From Azolla pinnata (taxonomy: Eukaryota > Streptophyta > Polypodiopsida > Salviniales > Salviniaceae), in assembly GCA_037176905.1 (NCBI GenBank), contig JBBBWG010028788.1:1-56768 (forward strand): a stretch of 56,768 nucleotides of DNA, in the 5' to 3' direction. The notes beneath the pieces were generated by a model, which saw only the letters and a program-made list of their open reading frames with translations, did not search any database and was not told the origin of the DNA. A program made the position numbers and the translations under genes. This document shows positions 23,367 to 35,700 of the stretch, in pieces; the stretch's first letter is position 1, and every line of letters starts with the position of its first letter.

Positions 23367-26300
23367 TTACAGTATGATCTCATCTTGGACACCCATGTTA
23401 ATTGTTTTGTGCGGAAGCACAATGCAATTTGTCACTACCATTTCATCTTCGACGACAACACCTTCACCTGCATAGCAAAGGTAGCACAAACAAAACCATG
23501 TCATGCTTCCTCACAAACAACGAACGCACAAACATGTGGATGAAAAATGAATCAAGTGACAATGCACAAGGTTTACCGAGAATCGTTATGCCTAGTTTGG
23601 CAATGTAGTCACCTCCACCCTACAGAATTGAAAATACTTTGTTAAGCAACCCCGCATTAATTATTTCAGACTTGACACCAAAAGACTGTTGTATACGTCC
23701 ATCTGTCTATCATTTTGTTCACCTGAACTCTTGCCCATCTGCCAACCGATGATTTCCATCCAATTATTGAGTGGAGTATTACGGCATTTTCCTACATGGC
23801 GAAGTGAGAAATCAAAAAAATGCTTCCATTTCCATTCGCTTGAAAGGTCGAGAATGTTTTATTAGTTCACTGTCGTAGGCCTTGCTAAGCCTATTTTGAT
23901 GAAATATCTTGATTGAACCAAACAAGGTGAACACAAAAAATGAAATGAAGACATTGACATGACATAAAAAAATCACAATATCTCTCTTGAAGCCAAATAG
24001 CATTTAAAGGTAAACCTCGTTACCTTCACTTCCACTCCATCCAATATGATGCAGCCAATCAACCGTACTCCAGGGCCAATGCGTGCATTTGCAGAGATTG
24101 ATACATTAGGACCCACCTGCTCTATTCAGCCACTTTCACATTATGTTTTTGGAAACAAAAAGCGAGCAGTACTTCTTGAGAATTTCTAAATGCATATGTC
24201 TCTATTTGTCAACTATTTTCAATCTATCCCATTAACAATCTTCAGAAAAAAGATGTGGTTTTCATTAAAAGGTTTGAACATTGTTTCAGATGCAAATAAG
24301 GATGGTAAAGGTTAAGAGTAATTACAGCTTGCTTATGCATTCGAATCAGAAAAGAGAATGCACACAAAAATGCATGAAGGTGGATAGATTTGAGGCTCTA
24401 CTGAGAGTTATTACGGCTGAAGTAATGTGCAAGAATGCTAAAGCTCTCAAGTGGTTATTGCTTGCATAAGCCTTTCTATCATAATAGAAAATACAAAACA
24501 AAACTGAACATGAGCTAAAGACTGGAGTCACTGAACCTTGGCAGTGGGGTGAACTTTTGCTGATGGATGAACATAAACATCTCCAACATAAGTTGCGGTT
24601 TTCGCCCCGTCATCTTTAGCCAAAAGCTCTGGTGCAGTTCGTCGATACTGAGCAAGGTACAATGACGAGCACCTCAAGGACATCCTGAGACATAAAAAAG
24701 TATGATTCACTGTATGTGAAAAAGTATCTTGAGAATGGAAAGCATTAAGATCAAATCATTACCCAGGTGTTTTAATTTGTTCCCAGAAGTCATCGGTTTC
24801 ATACGTGTATAGCATTTTCTTTCCAGCTAGTGGAGTAAGGATATCCTGATCCAACCTCACAAACTCTGTCTGCACTGACCTGCCAAACAAAAGACTTCCT
24901 TTCAATTCTTTGAAATGTTTCCAGTAATACTTCAAAATAAAGAACATAGAAACCATCACGTGGTTTAGATCATGAAATGAATCTCTAGCTTTATCTGCAC
25001 AAGATGTACACCTAAACACATCCTATCTTATCTAAAGAACAACGCGAAAAAACAGAGAGACCATGAATCAAGATTGCAAGAACCTTAGCAAATTTCTCGA
25101 GATCAGAAGGAAAAATTGGCAATTCCAATAACCAAAAATATGAATCACCATAGACTTTTGTGACTAGGACCCATAGGTAACATTTGGCAACCTCATTAGG
25201 TCTAGGACGGAAGGTAATCCAATGGCACAAGTTGGCTTCTTATGACTAGTTTGTTATCACCTGCACACAAAGGTTCAGCATTGGTCGAGCTCTTCACCAA
25301 GGTCGGTTGGGCGAATCTAACCCAGGCCTTTCATTGTACGTTCCGCCCACTCACCCTCGCTCACACTCCCTCTTACTCAGGCTCACTCTCAAGATAATAT
25401 ACACAAAATGATCACAAGAAAAGATAAACTTCAATTAGCTTCAGAAATTCAACCACTGCAACAACGGCCCCTCAATAGATTCATATATAAGGAAATTATT
25501 CCCTCATTAAACACTAAGAGATTCTAGGAAACTATCTTCACCAAATCAAACATCTTAACTCTTAGCATTCAACTTTCCCAAGCTACCAATATCTCTCTAA
25601 AATCCTAATATTCTAGTTCCTAGTCTCATAGTAGATATTACCTCTATATAAGCTTCTATTCTTACACACACAAGTGCCAGAGTGTTAGAAATTAATCCTA
25701 ATACAATAGAAAGATAAGAATATAGAGAAAGACAAGGTAAGAAAGATGGGTTAGATTCACCCAACCGACCAGTAATGACACTGAGATTGTGCCCATCAAT
25801 GTCTTATATCACTGGATGGATAAAGGTCATACCTTGGCAACTGAAAGGACTAGCAACATGATGAGCGAGAGCCTTGCCACACCGGTGGAGACTTGACCTC
25901 TGGTGCAAGATCCCTCTAAGGAGGTAATTAGCCTCTTTATAGTGTTAAACCCTTGGTCCTTGACTTGTTTACACTTGACTCCATCAATTATTTTATAACG
26001 ACAGGAAATTATTTGTTATCTCTTATCATTAATTGAATGTCTTCAATTCAATCCCTTTCTAATGCAAATTAACTCACACAAACTCACCATAAGGTCATAC
26101 GACACAGTGGTGGAAATATCTCATCATCAGTTATGATCATACCCATAACACCAAGTAACGTAGCTCAAGCTCACTATTTGAAGATAAGGCAAAAGGATCC
26201 AAAGAGGTTATAAACGAAGCAGTAGCAGATGCCAGCTCCCATTCAAAGGTCCCCAGACCTGAGGAGTCAAGGAAGCTACTACAGATCATCCTGTTGTGAA

Positions 26301-29300
26301 TCAGAACACCACAGCTTGGAAGATGACAAAACAGATCAAGAAGTTGCAGTGGTGCCTCCAGAGAAAGACTACAGCGAAGAATTTATGTAGGATATGAAAT
26401 GGAAGATGCAAATAAATTTTAAGTGAGCCCATGGACACACGGAGGTGTTTTGTGTGCACACGCATCCATGGATCAGCTATGGTAGATATTCAGACATAAT
26501 TGCACGACTACAAAATGCCCAATCTTTCCTCTGGCAAACGCTCTACAAGTAAGGCCTTTGCTTCTTCCATTTTGGGGTGTGTGCATGTGTGTGTGAGAGT
26601 GAGTCTGTAGCCGACAATTCCAAATTATTAAACAGAAAGTGCTACTTCTACATGATAATAGAAGTTAAACTTATTCTACAGAAAATAATAACAGTATCAA
26701 GATCCGTATCAAAAACTCACTTGGTTGTTAACTGAAGTGCTTCAAAACTCGAGACCCGCCGAAGTGATGCTATAAAAGTGGAAGAATCAATCAGAACGCT
26801 TTTTTACATCATTTTTCCACATGTTTCAATAGCTTAAAAGATGGGTAAACAAATAATACAAACAAGCTTGGAACATTTCTGTAATCATAGGACTATGATG
26901 TTTAAACGTTTATGTCCTCTTAGTATTCAAAACCATAGAACATGGTAGGTTGTCGAGAGAGCCCATGAACTACAAAACAGAGGGTAAAGACCTCCAAATC
27001 ACAAGAATAATAAGCAGTCCTATCTATTCATCTCTATTTTGGCACTAAACAAAAGTTACCATAGTGTTACTTAGAACTAAAGCGATAAACAGATTGGCCT
27101 TCTTAGACACTCATGGGAAAAGAACCGTTTGGAAATCAGATCTCAGTTAGCTGCTTCAAGGGCAGATACAACAAAGATAACTGTCCATCTTCTAAGGAAA
27201 TGATGCATCAGCTTTGTGCACAATTGTAACATATACCATGGTCCTTCCTTTGAGATGCAACGTCCTGGATTGCTGCGAATATTTTGGGACTAAAAATATA
27301 CACTCCACAGTTTATCCATTCGCTGACCTGCAGAAATAGCACAAATCAAAGCCAGTATGAAAAACTGAATCTAGATAACTTTCATTTCCTAACACTTAGA
27401 GCATGAAATGAAAAATGTTCTTCTCACAAAGGTCTCTGGCTTCTCAGCATAATGCAGCAATTCTTTAGTCTCTGCATCTGCTACCAACTCGCCAAACTGA
27501 CTTGCTGACTCAGCAGATACCTGTACTAAGTAATAGTTAATCAATTTTCATTGAATTAAAAAGGCTTTTCTGAGAATCATTTCCTTACCTTCTTCACAAG
27601 CAGTGTGCCAATGCCCTTATATCTAGAATGTGCAGCTGCAAGTCTCAACATGAGAAGTCCAAGACATTGAGATGTTAGTTAGAGACATGATTTCCATAGT
27701 CCATACCTCATGAAACATCAATTACCAAGCATCTCAGATAAAGGAAAACTGCAGCAGACATCACAATTCATGACAATGATATTGCTCTGTCAGTAACAAG
27801 GGACTGATTTAGTTAAACAAAGCAACCGTCTCCACAAGAAATGGATTCAAAGCAATAATATCATACTGGATCGTCTTCCATAAGCAGATCTTTGAATTTG
27901 TAAAGACCTCCAGCTGAGCCATGGGGTTTATCCTCACGTAAATACCTGAAATTTCACTCTTCCATATTATGCAAAATATATAATATTTTGGAGAATTCTT
28001 TAGATAAAACAAGAATTCTTATTGCAGCATTAATTTCATGACTCCTGAATTCAAGCCAACTATCTAGTGCACGTTCGTGAGCACTTAAGCGTCTGTTGCT
28101 GATGGGAGCTTAGTACCTTGCATGGGATTGTGAAAGATGTTATGCTCCAGCGGTTAGGTATACATACCTTTGTGGATTTCCATGTCGTTCCTTTTAAGGA
28201 GCCCTCTTATTCCTTGGATGCAAGACTAGAGTAGCAGGCTCATGATCTTGCCACCATTCAATGGCATCAACATTCTCTATAACATGCATCTTCGTAACGA
28301 ACGTGAGTCTGCATATGATAGCTAGTATGGAGAAGGAAATAGTGCAAGAAATATTGCTTCATCGGATTAGGAGACATCATATGTGATATCCAAGGAGGAG
28401 AGAGAAAGGCAATATAGAAGAAAGTCTTTTCAACCTTGAACGAGGAGAGGATGGTTTCCAGAGATATTCGAGGAGAAGAACATCAAGGTTTGTTTCTCTT
28501 CTGGGTTCTTGAGGTTATTTATAAATGACTGTAACAATTAGAGAGAACTGACGTCATCAAACACCAAAGCAAGATACGGGAAAGAAATGTACTTGTTCCC
28601 CAAAAGCTTTGCAATTTGGGGATAGTTCAAAAGGAGGTCCTTTTAAAACGAGGATAAAGCTTTGTTAAGATCGGTTTCATATACCTAGTGGAGAATGCAG
28701 AGAGCATGTCCCGCATGATGATATCTCCTTCTTGTTCATGATATCATAATTACCCAAAGTGTGACTACGTTAGGTTTATTTATGGAGGAACGAACACTTC
28801 CGTTGCTATTGAGAATTCTCTTGGAGATAAAGACATATAAAAAATCTGTATAGAATTAATAAGTGTTCAAGTTCTATAATGCACATTACCTTACAGGAAT
28901 TTTGAGCTCATTTGAAATGGCTGAAACATAAAGCGTGAACTCACGTTCTTCGTAAAATCCAATAAGATATATGTGTGCTAGATTTGGTATCTGCAAAGAG
29001 AAGCATGCCCTTAGTAAACTTAAAAGGCCGTTTCAGACTTGCACATCTCTAAATAATATAGTAATTCCGTTTTACCTTCTTGCAAGCAAGTATCGGGTGT
29101 TGCACCATGGGTTGTCCAGCTAAAGGGAATAATGGCTTGGCAAGGTTGAGCGAAAGTGGGCGGAACCGAGTACCTCACCAATAAAAAGCAACGAAAACTA
29201 TCAAGAGGTGGAATGTCAACAAGCATAGTCCGGTGAGGATTCAAAACCAATCTTGCCATTGGAAGTAACGATGTAGCCAGAAAAAAGGCTAGAGTAATGA

Positions 29301-30158
29301 CTATTCTCCCAATCAGCAGAATCCTAACCTAACCATGTGACTAGAGGGTTGATCCTACCACTCAGCAGATGAATAAAGGAATGAATCAAATTTCCTGTTG
29401 ATGTCTAACCAACCCCTACATATACGCATACAAAGATCAATATGCCTTGTCTAAGATATAGTTTTCTAGACTAGGAATGTCCTATCTTCAGGCTTCTATA
29501 ATCCCTACAGCCTAAGAGAAGTTTCATTAGGACGAACTGTCCCGGGGTAGCTAAACCTTTTCTCTTTATATGCTAAATCTCTCTCTTTTTTGGATCACCT
29601 TTGAAATCTATGAAAAATCAAATACCAGACTATTTGATGATAAGGCCTATAGCTATCTTAATTTGACGACTGACTCATAAAACTGAACTTCTGCATCAAC
29701 ATCACTTTTTGTACTAACATCATAATCGTCCTATCTATGGCTGTTTAAAATCACTTGTCTTTTTAGCACCTAGTCCATAATTTGAGAAGACTCCTAAATG
29801 CATCCAGTGTGTAACCAGGAGGACAAATCCTTGCATATATTGAGATCCTATATGTACCATAAGGTTTGCCAAGTTAGGCAATATACTTACAGATCAAGAC
29901 TATTGTAAGTTCCCATATAACATAATTACTCCATATTAAAATGCATATGAAAGATGCAGGACCTAAACAGAAATTATTGGTCACGCGTGGGGGCGCTGAC
30001 TTGCTTTACTTGACCTATCTAGATGCTTGATTCAAGAACTAACGCAAGGATTATCCATTAGTGGTACATATGCAGCCATCGCGGCCATCGCGTCGCATAC
30101 CTTTGGTAGGACCTCCCACCATAATAACTGCCACATTGACCTCCCTCTCGACAGCCAT
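23367..30158 (-). CDS. GMPPA: GMPPA/KONJAC-type mannose-1-phosphate guanylyltransferase-like protein, 15 exons, 415 aa
   Basis: Exons on the minus strand: 30158-30101, 29173-29076, 28990-28890, 27945-27867, 27786-27726, 27635-27589, 27520-27428, 27327-27237, 26769-26721, 24879-24763, 24684-24537, 24116-24024, 23791-23723, 23619-23577, 23467-23367. Phases join throughout; 1248 nt with stop. Seen: N-terminal nucleotidyl-transferase signature [14 protein letters not shown] (14-27) with the two-residue insertion typical of GMPPA rather than the catalytic GMPPB form, [56 protein letters not shown], then left-handed beta-helix hexapeptides ([21 protein letters not shown]) and the end VQDEIIL, shared with Arabidopsis KJC1. 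Length 415 equals KJC1. Known role: KJC proteins stimulate GDP-mannose production (glucomannan, ascorbate, glycans). I infer the same here. The long intron 9 (24880-26720) holds a foldback element. Confidence 0.95.
25301..25770. repeat. 470-bp segment bounded by 24-bp inverted repeats in GMPPA intron 9
   Basis: GGTCGGTTGGGCGAATCTAA followed by CCCA at 25301-25324 is matched by its reverse complement at 25747-25770, with one mismatch. No target-site duplication of the flanks is obvious and no ORF lies inside. It could be a MITE-like or foldback insertion, or half of a nested insertion. Confidence 0.6.
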
Positions 30159-30557
30159 CTCCTCACACAGATCACTGGAATTCAAGCCAAAGAAGGGAAG
30201 AAAGGAACATTTAGGCCAGCGCGGTTTGCCATGCAAAAGAGTATGGAAAAAATTCAATTTTCACACCAGCGACATCAAAGAAGAAGTAGTAGTCGAAGAA
30301 GAAGAAGAAGAAACGGAACCTGGTTGCCGCAGCTCAGAGATCGCAAGAACTATCGGTCTGCACTCGTTCTTCTTCACCTTGGTCTGCTGCTTCGACCTCC
30401 TTCGTCTTCTTCTTCGTCGTCGTCCTCTTCTTCCTTCTGCTGCTGCTTCAGCTATGGCGGAGCTTCGATCGGATTCTGCAGCTCCAACCACTCCACTTCA
30501 CGCATGGCTTCAGCTCCAATTAGAGCTGGAATTTGATACCAGTTCATTGGAAACTTA

Positions 30558-30892
30558 GAGTTTAGGGTTAGGGTTTAAGGGGTTTAGGGTTAGGGTTTAA
30601 TGGGTTTAGGGTTAGGGTTTAAGGGTTAGGGTTAGGGTTAGGGTTGGGGTTAGGGTTAGGGTTTAGAGTCGAGATCATCCCAACGGTTGGACCAAACCAC
30701 GATGAACTGGTATCCGCTCCAATGACCTATTGTTGTCTGCTTCAGCTTTAGGGTTTAGGGTTAGGGTCTAGGGTTAGGGTTTAGGGTTAAAGGTTATGGT
30801 TTAGGGTCAATATCATCCCAACGGTTGGACCAAACCACGATGAACCGGTATTTGTTCCGACGATCAATTGTTGTCTGCTTCAGGTTGAGGGG

Positions 30893-30931
<39 letters not shown>

Positions 30932-31500
30932 TAGGGTCAATATCATCCCAACGGTTGGACCAAACCACGATGAACCGGTATTTGTTCCGACGATCAATTG
31001 TTGTNNNNNNNNNNNNNNNNNNNNNNNNNNNNNNNNNNNNNNNNNNNNNNNNNNNNNNNNNNNNNNNNNNNNNNNNNNNNNNNNNNNNNNNNNNNNNNNN
31101 NNNNCTGCTTCAGGTTAGGGTTAGGGTTTAGGGTCAAGATCATCCCGACAATTAAACCAAGCCATGATGAACCGATATCCGTTCCAACGATCGGTTGTTG
31201 TCTACTTCAGGTTTAGGTTTTAGGGTTAGGTTCTAGGGTCAAGATCTGGTATCCGTTCCGACGACCTGTTGTTGTCTGCTTCAGGTTTAGGTTCTAGGGT
31301 TAGGTTCTAGGGTCGAGATTGTCCCGAAGGCTGGACCAAGTCTGCCACATTTCTACGTAATTGTCTGTGTCGTTGTCTTGCTATCTTGCATTCGTTGCTC
31401 TTCGGTGGAAGTTGCTTCTTTCGTATGGAGGTTGCAAAGGTTTAGGGTTTAGGTAGGGTTAGGGTTTAGGGTCGAGATCGTCCCAACAACCGAACCAGAC
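30558..31500. repeat. Composite telomere-like satellite: TTTAGGG/TTAGGG runs alternating with an 80-90 bp spacer
   Basis: Runs of TTTAGGG and TTAGGG are separated by copies of a unique spacer. The spacer begins GTCAATATCATCCCAACGG and ends ATTGTTGTCTGCTTCAG. Full units starting at about 30807 and 30937 are 130 bases apart. More diverged copies start near 30668, 31122, 31239, 31312 and 31472. The array sits between the divergent GMPPA-like and ZMYND10 genes and contains an assembly gap. Confidence 0.92.
31005..31104. other. Assembly gap (100 N) inside the satellite
   Basis: Exactly 100 N. The left edge ends in ...ATTGTTGT and the right edge starts with CTGCTTCAGG, which are consecutive in the intact spacer. 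The gap therefore falls in phase with the repeat, and an unknown number of units may be missing. Confidence 0.98.
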
Positions 31501-32711
31501 CTCAATACATGCTCTTTGGTGAAGTCGCTTCTAAAAGTAACTTGCTTCCTACCTTTATAAACTTTAATAAAAGTGGTTCAGTGATACACGTAGTGAAGAT
31601 CAAACTCACAACCTCGCCTCAAATAGATGTTTTTGTTCAACTATCGTGATATGGGAATGCATCTGCACTAAAACAAAACAATTGAGAATCATGTCATAGT
31701 TAGATATATCTCTAGAAAGTTTTAGAAAGTTCTGAAGAGTCTATTGACATTTCTGAAAATACTTCGGAATATTCCCATATATGTACTCTAACCTGCACTA
31801 GAAATACTTGAACTCTATCAAATGACTCAATGCTAGTAGTTGATACATCGATCCGATATTCTTGTTTTTATTCCATCTCTCGTCCTGCTCTCATGTTGCT
31901 CCTAGTTTCATGTCTCCCAACTTCCCAAGTTTATAGCCTTGTCACTTTTAGGTTCACATTTGTTATATTTTAGCTCACAACCCCATTTTTTGTAGTCAAT
32001 CATAGTCTACAATTGTTAGTAATGATTTAAATTCTGCAAGAAGAGGGAGAGGTAGACCTATCCATATCCCCGAAATCTGCACTTTGTATGTGATTGCTAC
32101 TTCTATTTGATTGAAAAAACAAGCTTTCCGTCTGCAAACTGCCCCTTATGCCCAAAACCTTTAGATGTGTTCCGCATATCTCCGAGACTTGCGAAGATAT
32201 GCTTCACCGCTTGATCGATGGAAAAATCCAATGTGGAGGTCGAGAATTTCATTCAAGGTTCAGGAAGCCACCATTAAAAAAATTGCAGACAGATTTCTCT
32301 ATACCTCGAAGAACTATTTCAACCCTAAACTGTCGATGGATTTCCTATTAGCACGAGAAGGGTTTCGCAACAGCAGATTCGATGCATTCTATGCATAGTA
32401 AAACACAAGCATGCATGCATCCATAACATGCATAGCGGTAGAATGCATAGCACACATACGGATACATGTATAATACGTGCACGTATAATACATGAACGTA
32501 GAATACATGAACGTATAATACATGAACGTATAATACACGCATACGTACGTATTTCATTTGTGTAAAATAAGTAAACAAATTGAACGAGAGAAGAAACAGA
32601 AATGTGTTCAAAGAAGCTTCTGTTTTCTCTCAACTGTCTTCGCGCAAAGACGAGGTAGGAGTGCTCTGCGTGCTCGAGAAACCCTAATTTACTCCCCTCC
32701 CTCCCCTCGCC
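31501..32711. promoter_or_regulatory. Spacer and presumed ZMYND10 promoter
   Basis: No gene seen. A short 15-base tandem phrase (AATACATGAACGTATAATACATGAACG) occurs at about 32480-32535. The last 150 bases become richer in GC and end in CCCTCCCTCCCCTCGCC just before the ZMYND10 ATG. No motif can be named. Confidence 0.4.
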
Positions 32712-35700
32712 ATGGCCCTGGCCCAGCTCGACAAGACACCTGCCTTTCTGAAGCCGGAAGATGGAGTATGCCCTCTCCTCAATATACAAATTTTCTTTTT
32801 TTTTCTCTTTGTTTTTGGGAACAAATTGTTGCCATCCATGGCGTTGGCAATAGTCGTACGAATGCTGATATTTATAATTCCATCCCTGTTTGAGTTAGAT
32901 CAATCTCTGCATGATGTTGTTGTGCTCCATTCCTCAGCTTACATTTTGTTTCCTTAGAATCATCGTCCGCAATCTTCATATGCGCCACTTATCTGCGTAG
33001 TGGCCTCATTTGCTATCCGCGGGATTGTAGATAATCATGCTAATGCCGATCTTTATAATCTCATTCCTCTCCTGGAACTATTTTCTGTCTCGAATCCGAT
33101 GCAATTCTGTGTCCATTTTCTGGTTATCTGTGCTCTAAGCATGGTATTTATCAATCCTTCCACTATATTGTTCTCGTCCGTTTCTTATTTAATGTTCATG
33201 GCTTTCAAACTTACATTTTGTTGCCATCGAATCATCTTCACGTCATACTTGATCTTAACGTGTGCTTCGTGTGTGTGCATTGTGTGTATGTATGAATAAC
33301 ATGGTCTAATTTGCCCCATCTTTGTGTCACTGTATTCATTACGTTCTCATCAGTTCATATCACGACTTTCACAGCCCCTAATCTTCTTGAAAGATTGTTT
33401 GAATGCATTTTCCTGGTCTTTGTCTGACTTCATATAGAAATATTTTATTCCTTTCTTCGCTATATATTTCGAATGCCCAAAATTTTCTGTGATCCTGTTA
33501 AAATCATTTGTAGGTTCTCCTTACAAGTCACGAGGCAGAGTACATGGTTGAGACACTTCAAATCTTCAATATTGAACAGGTACAACATGTCTTTGCAAAT
33601 TGTAAGGATAGTGTTTTTACTAATACATCACTTTATGCTTTGTATTGGTTAATCTCGAGGAGTCTCGTTATAATATTATATTCCTAGAATCTTCTAGAAT
33701 TTTCTAGTGAAACATGTATCTGGAATTTCAGAACATTTTAGAATTACTTGGAACATTCTCAATCATTAATATATGCACTATAAATCATGTATAGCTTGCA
33801 ATTTTGCTTAAATTCAACACCAGTCGCTGGCGTATCAATCTGTTTTTCTTGCTCATTTTATCTCTTGTGCACCTCTGATTTCCATGCTCATGTCGATTAT
33901 AGCTTCCCAAGTCATTCATGTCTATTATTATTAGTTTCTTCATTTGTAGTTCCATCTCTAAGTTTTAACTCCTCTGCTAGCACTTTCTGGTGGAAGAGCG
34001 TTTTGAACTTCGTGCAAAATCCTAAATCCTAAACCCTAAGCCCTCTTCCTGATTGACAACTTACTAGAGATTTAACTCTTTCTGGTGGAAGAGCTTCTTG
34101 AACTTTGTGCAAAACCTGAGATTAGTGTCTGGCAGTGTAGGCCTTTTCAAGAAGTTTCTGGTGGAAGAGCTTCTTGAACTTCGTACAAAACCTGAGACCA
34201 GTGTCTGGCAGTGTAGGTTCTTGCTGGGAGATTGTTGGTCCATCCACGGACATTTATCCATGTTTGTGTTTTTGTCAAGCTGAGGTCGTGGTTGCTAAAT
34301 AGTTTTGTACCTGCACACAGTGATACATGCATAGGGCATGCTCTACCAATAGAGAGCTCTTCATGAAGGTCAGGATATTGTGGATGTAGGTGAAAGCACA
34401 AAGATCATATGAGGGGAAAGGGTGAATGTATTAAAATTACAAAAAAATTAATAGAAAAACACCACACGCACACTCTCACTCTCTCTGAAGGCCTAGTAAA
34501 CACATGCTTAGAGAAGAGATATAACCACACAAATTTACAATGAGACTTGTGCGACTTATATATTTGGGGCATATTCTCTCATTAATAACTTGTGAGGTGG
34601 AGAGCCCTAGAAAGAAAGCTTAAGAACAAACCGTATCTTAAATAATAGCTTTTGATTTTGATTTCTAGATTCTATATTTATCCTAATTTTCTTCTTAGCA
34701 TCGTATTAGACATTCTTCTTGCATCTAAGCCTTCTTGAGATTCCAAGGTGGAATTGCGGAAAATAATTGCCAGAGAGGAATATTTAGGATATCTACAAAA
34801 TCATCTTTCTTTGTAACAGAATGTAAGTTGAATGTTCCGCATTGGCAACAATAAACAATTATAATTTTGTCATCAGATATTGCTGAAAGTTACTCATTAG
34901 ATTCTTATACTCATAAATTCTATTTTTTCTTGAGAAGGTTGGTGATACAACTTGGATGGCTCAACATGAGATCATAGAGAAGCTTAATCTTCAGGTGCCT
35001 TGGAGAACTATTTTAAACTATTAATATTTTACAATGCATGTTGTAAAATGTATATGATGGAATATCTAGGCAAAGATATATATAGGTAGCATCTCTCAAT
35101 TTACTGGTAGTATTAGAGTTTGGGTTCTATGACCTGATTTTCTTTGTTAAATATAATGAATGACTATATCAGAGTGTCCAGCCCAAGTAACAACTCACTT
35201 GCACTACTAGTCAACTCAGTACATAGGGGATTTGAGGCAGTTTCTAATGGAACTGCCACATGCTATATATCATAATCAGGGCTCTTTTTCGTCACACAGT
35301 TCAGTGCTATAGATGAATATTCTTTTGTCTGCAACATCCTAGAATTTGATGCATTATTTTACTTAAGCTGTTTCACATATGATTGCCGTCTTTCTTAATC
35401 TTTCCTGCATAGCATTGTAAATGCACATATGTAGGACCATTTTATTCAATTTTATGGCTTTAGTCAATCTTTCACTTCATATTACTTTGGATTGTTCTAA
35501 GGGAAGATTTACTGATAGCTATTCTATACAACTGTATGTTTGATACTGAATCTCTATTAATTAAAAATAGAAGCAGGGTTTTGAATGTGTATGCATAGAT
35601 GTAGGCACAACTGTAAATTAGTTGAGATTATTTTTATGATTTCAGGGTAGTGGCTCAATTTCTTCTTTTTTCAGGCACACTACAACACAATGACACACTC

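Noticed and set aside
30027..30558. Two overlapping plus-strand frames of 165-169 codons
   Set aside because: They lie antisense to exon 1 and the leader of the GMPPA-like gene and owe their Ser/Arg runs to a (GAA)/(CTT) stretch.
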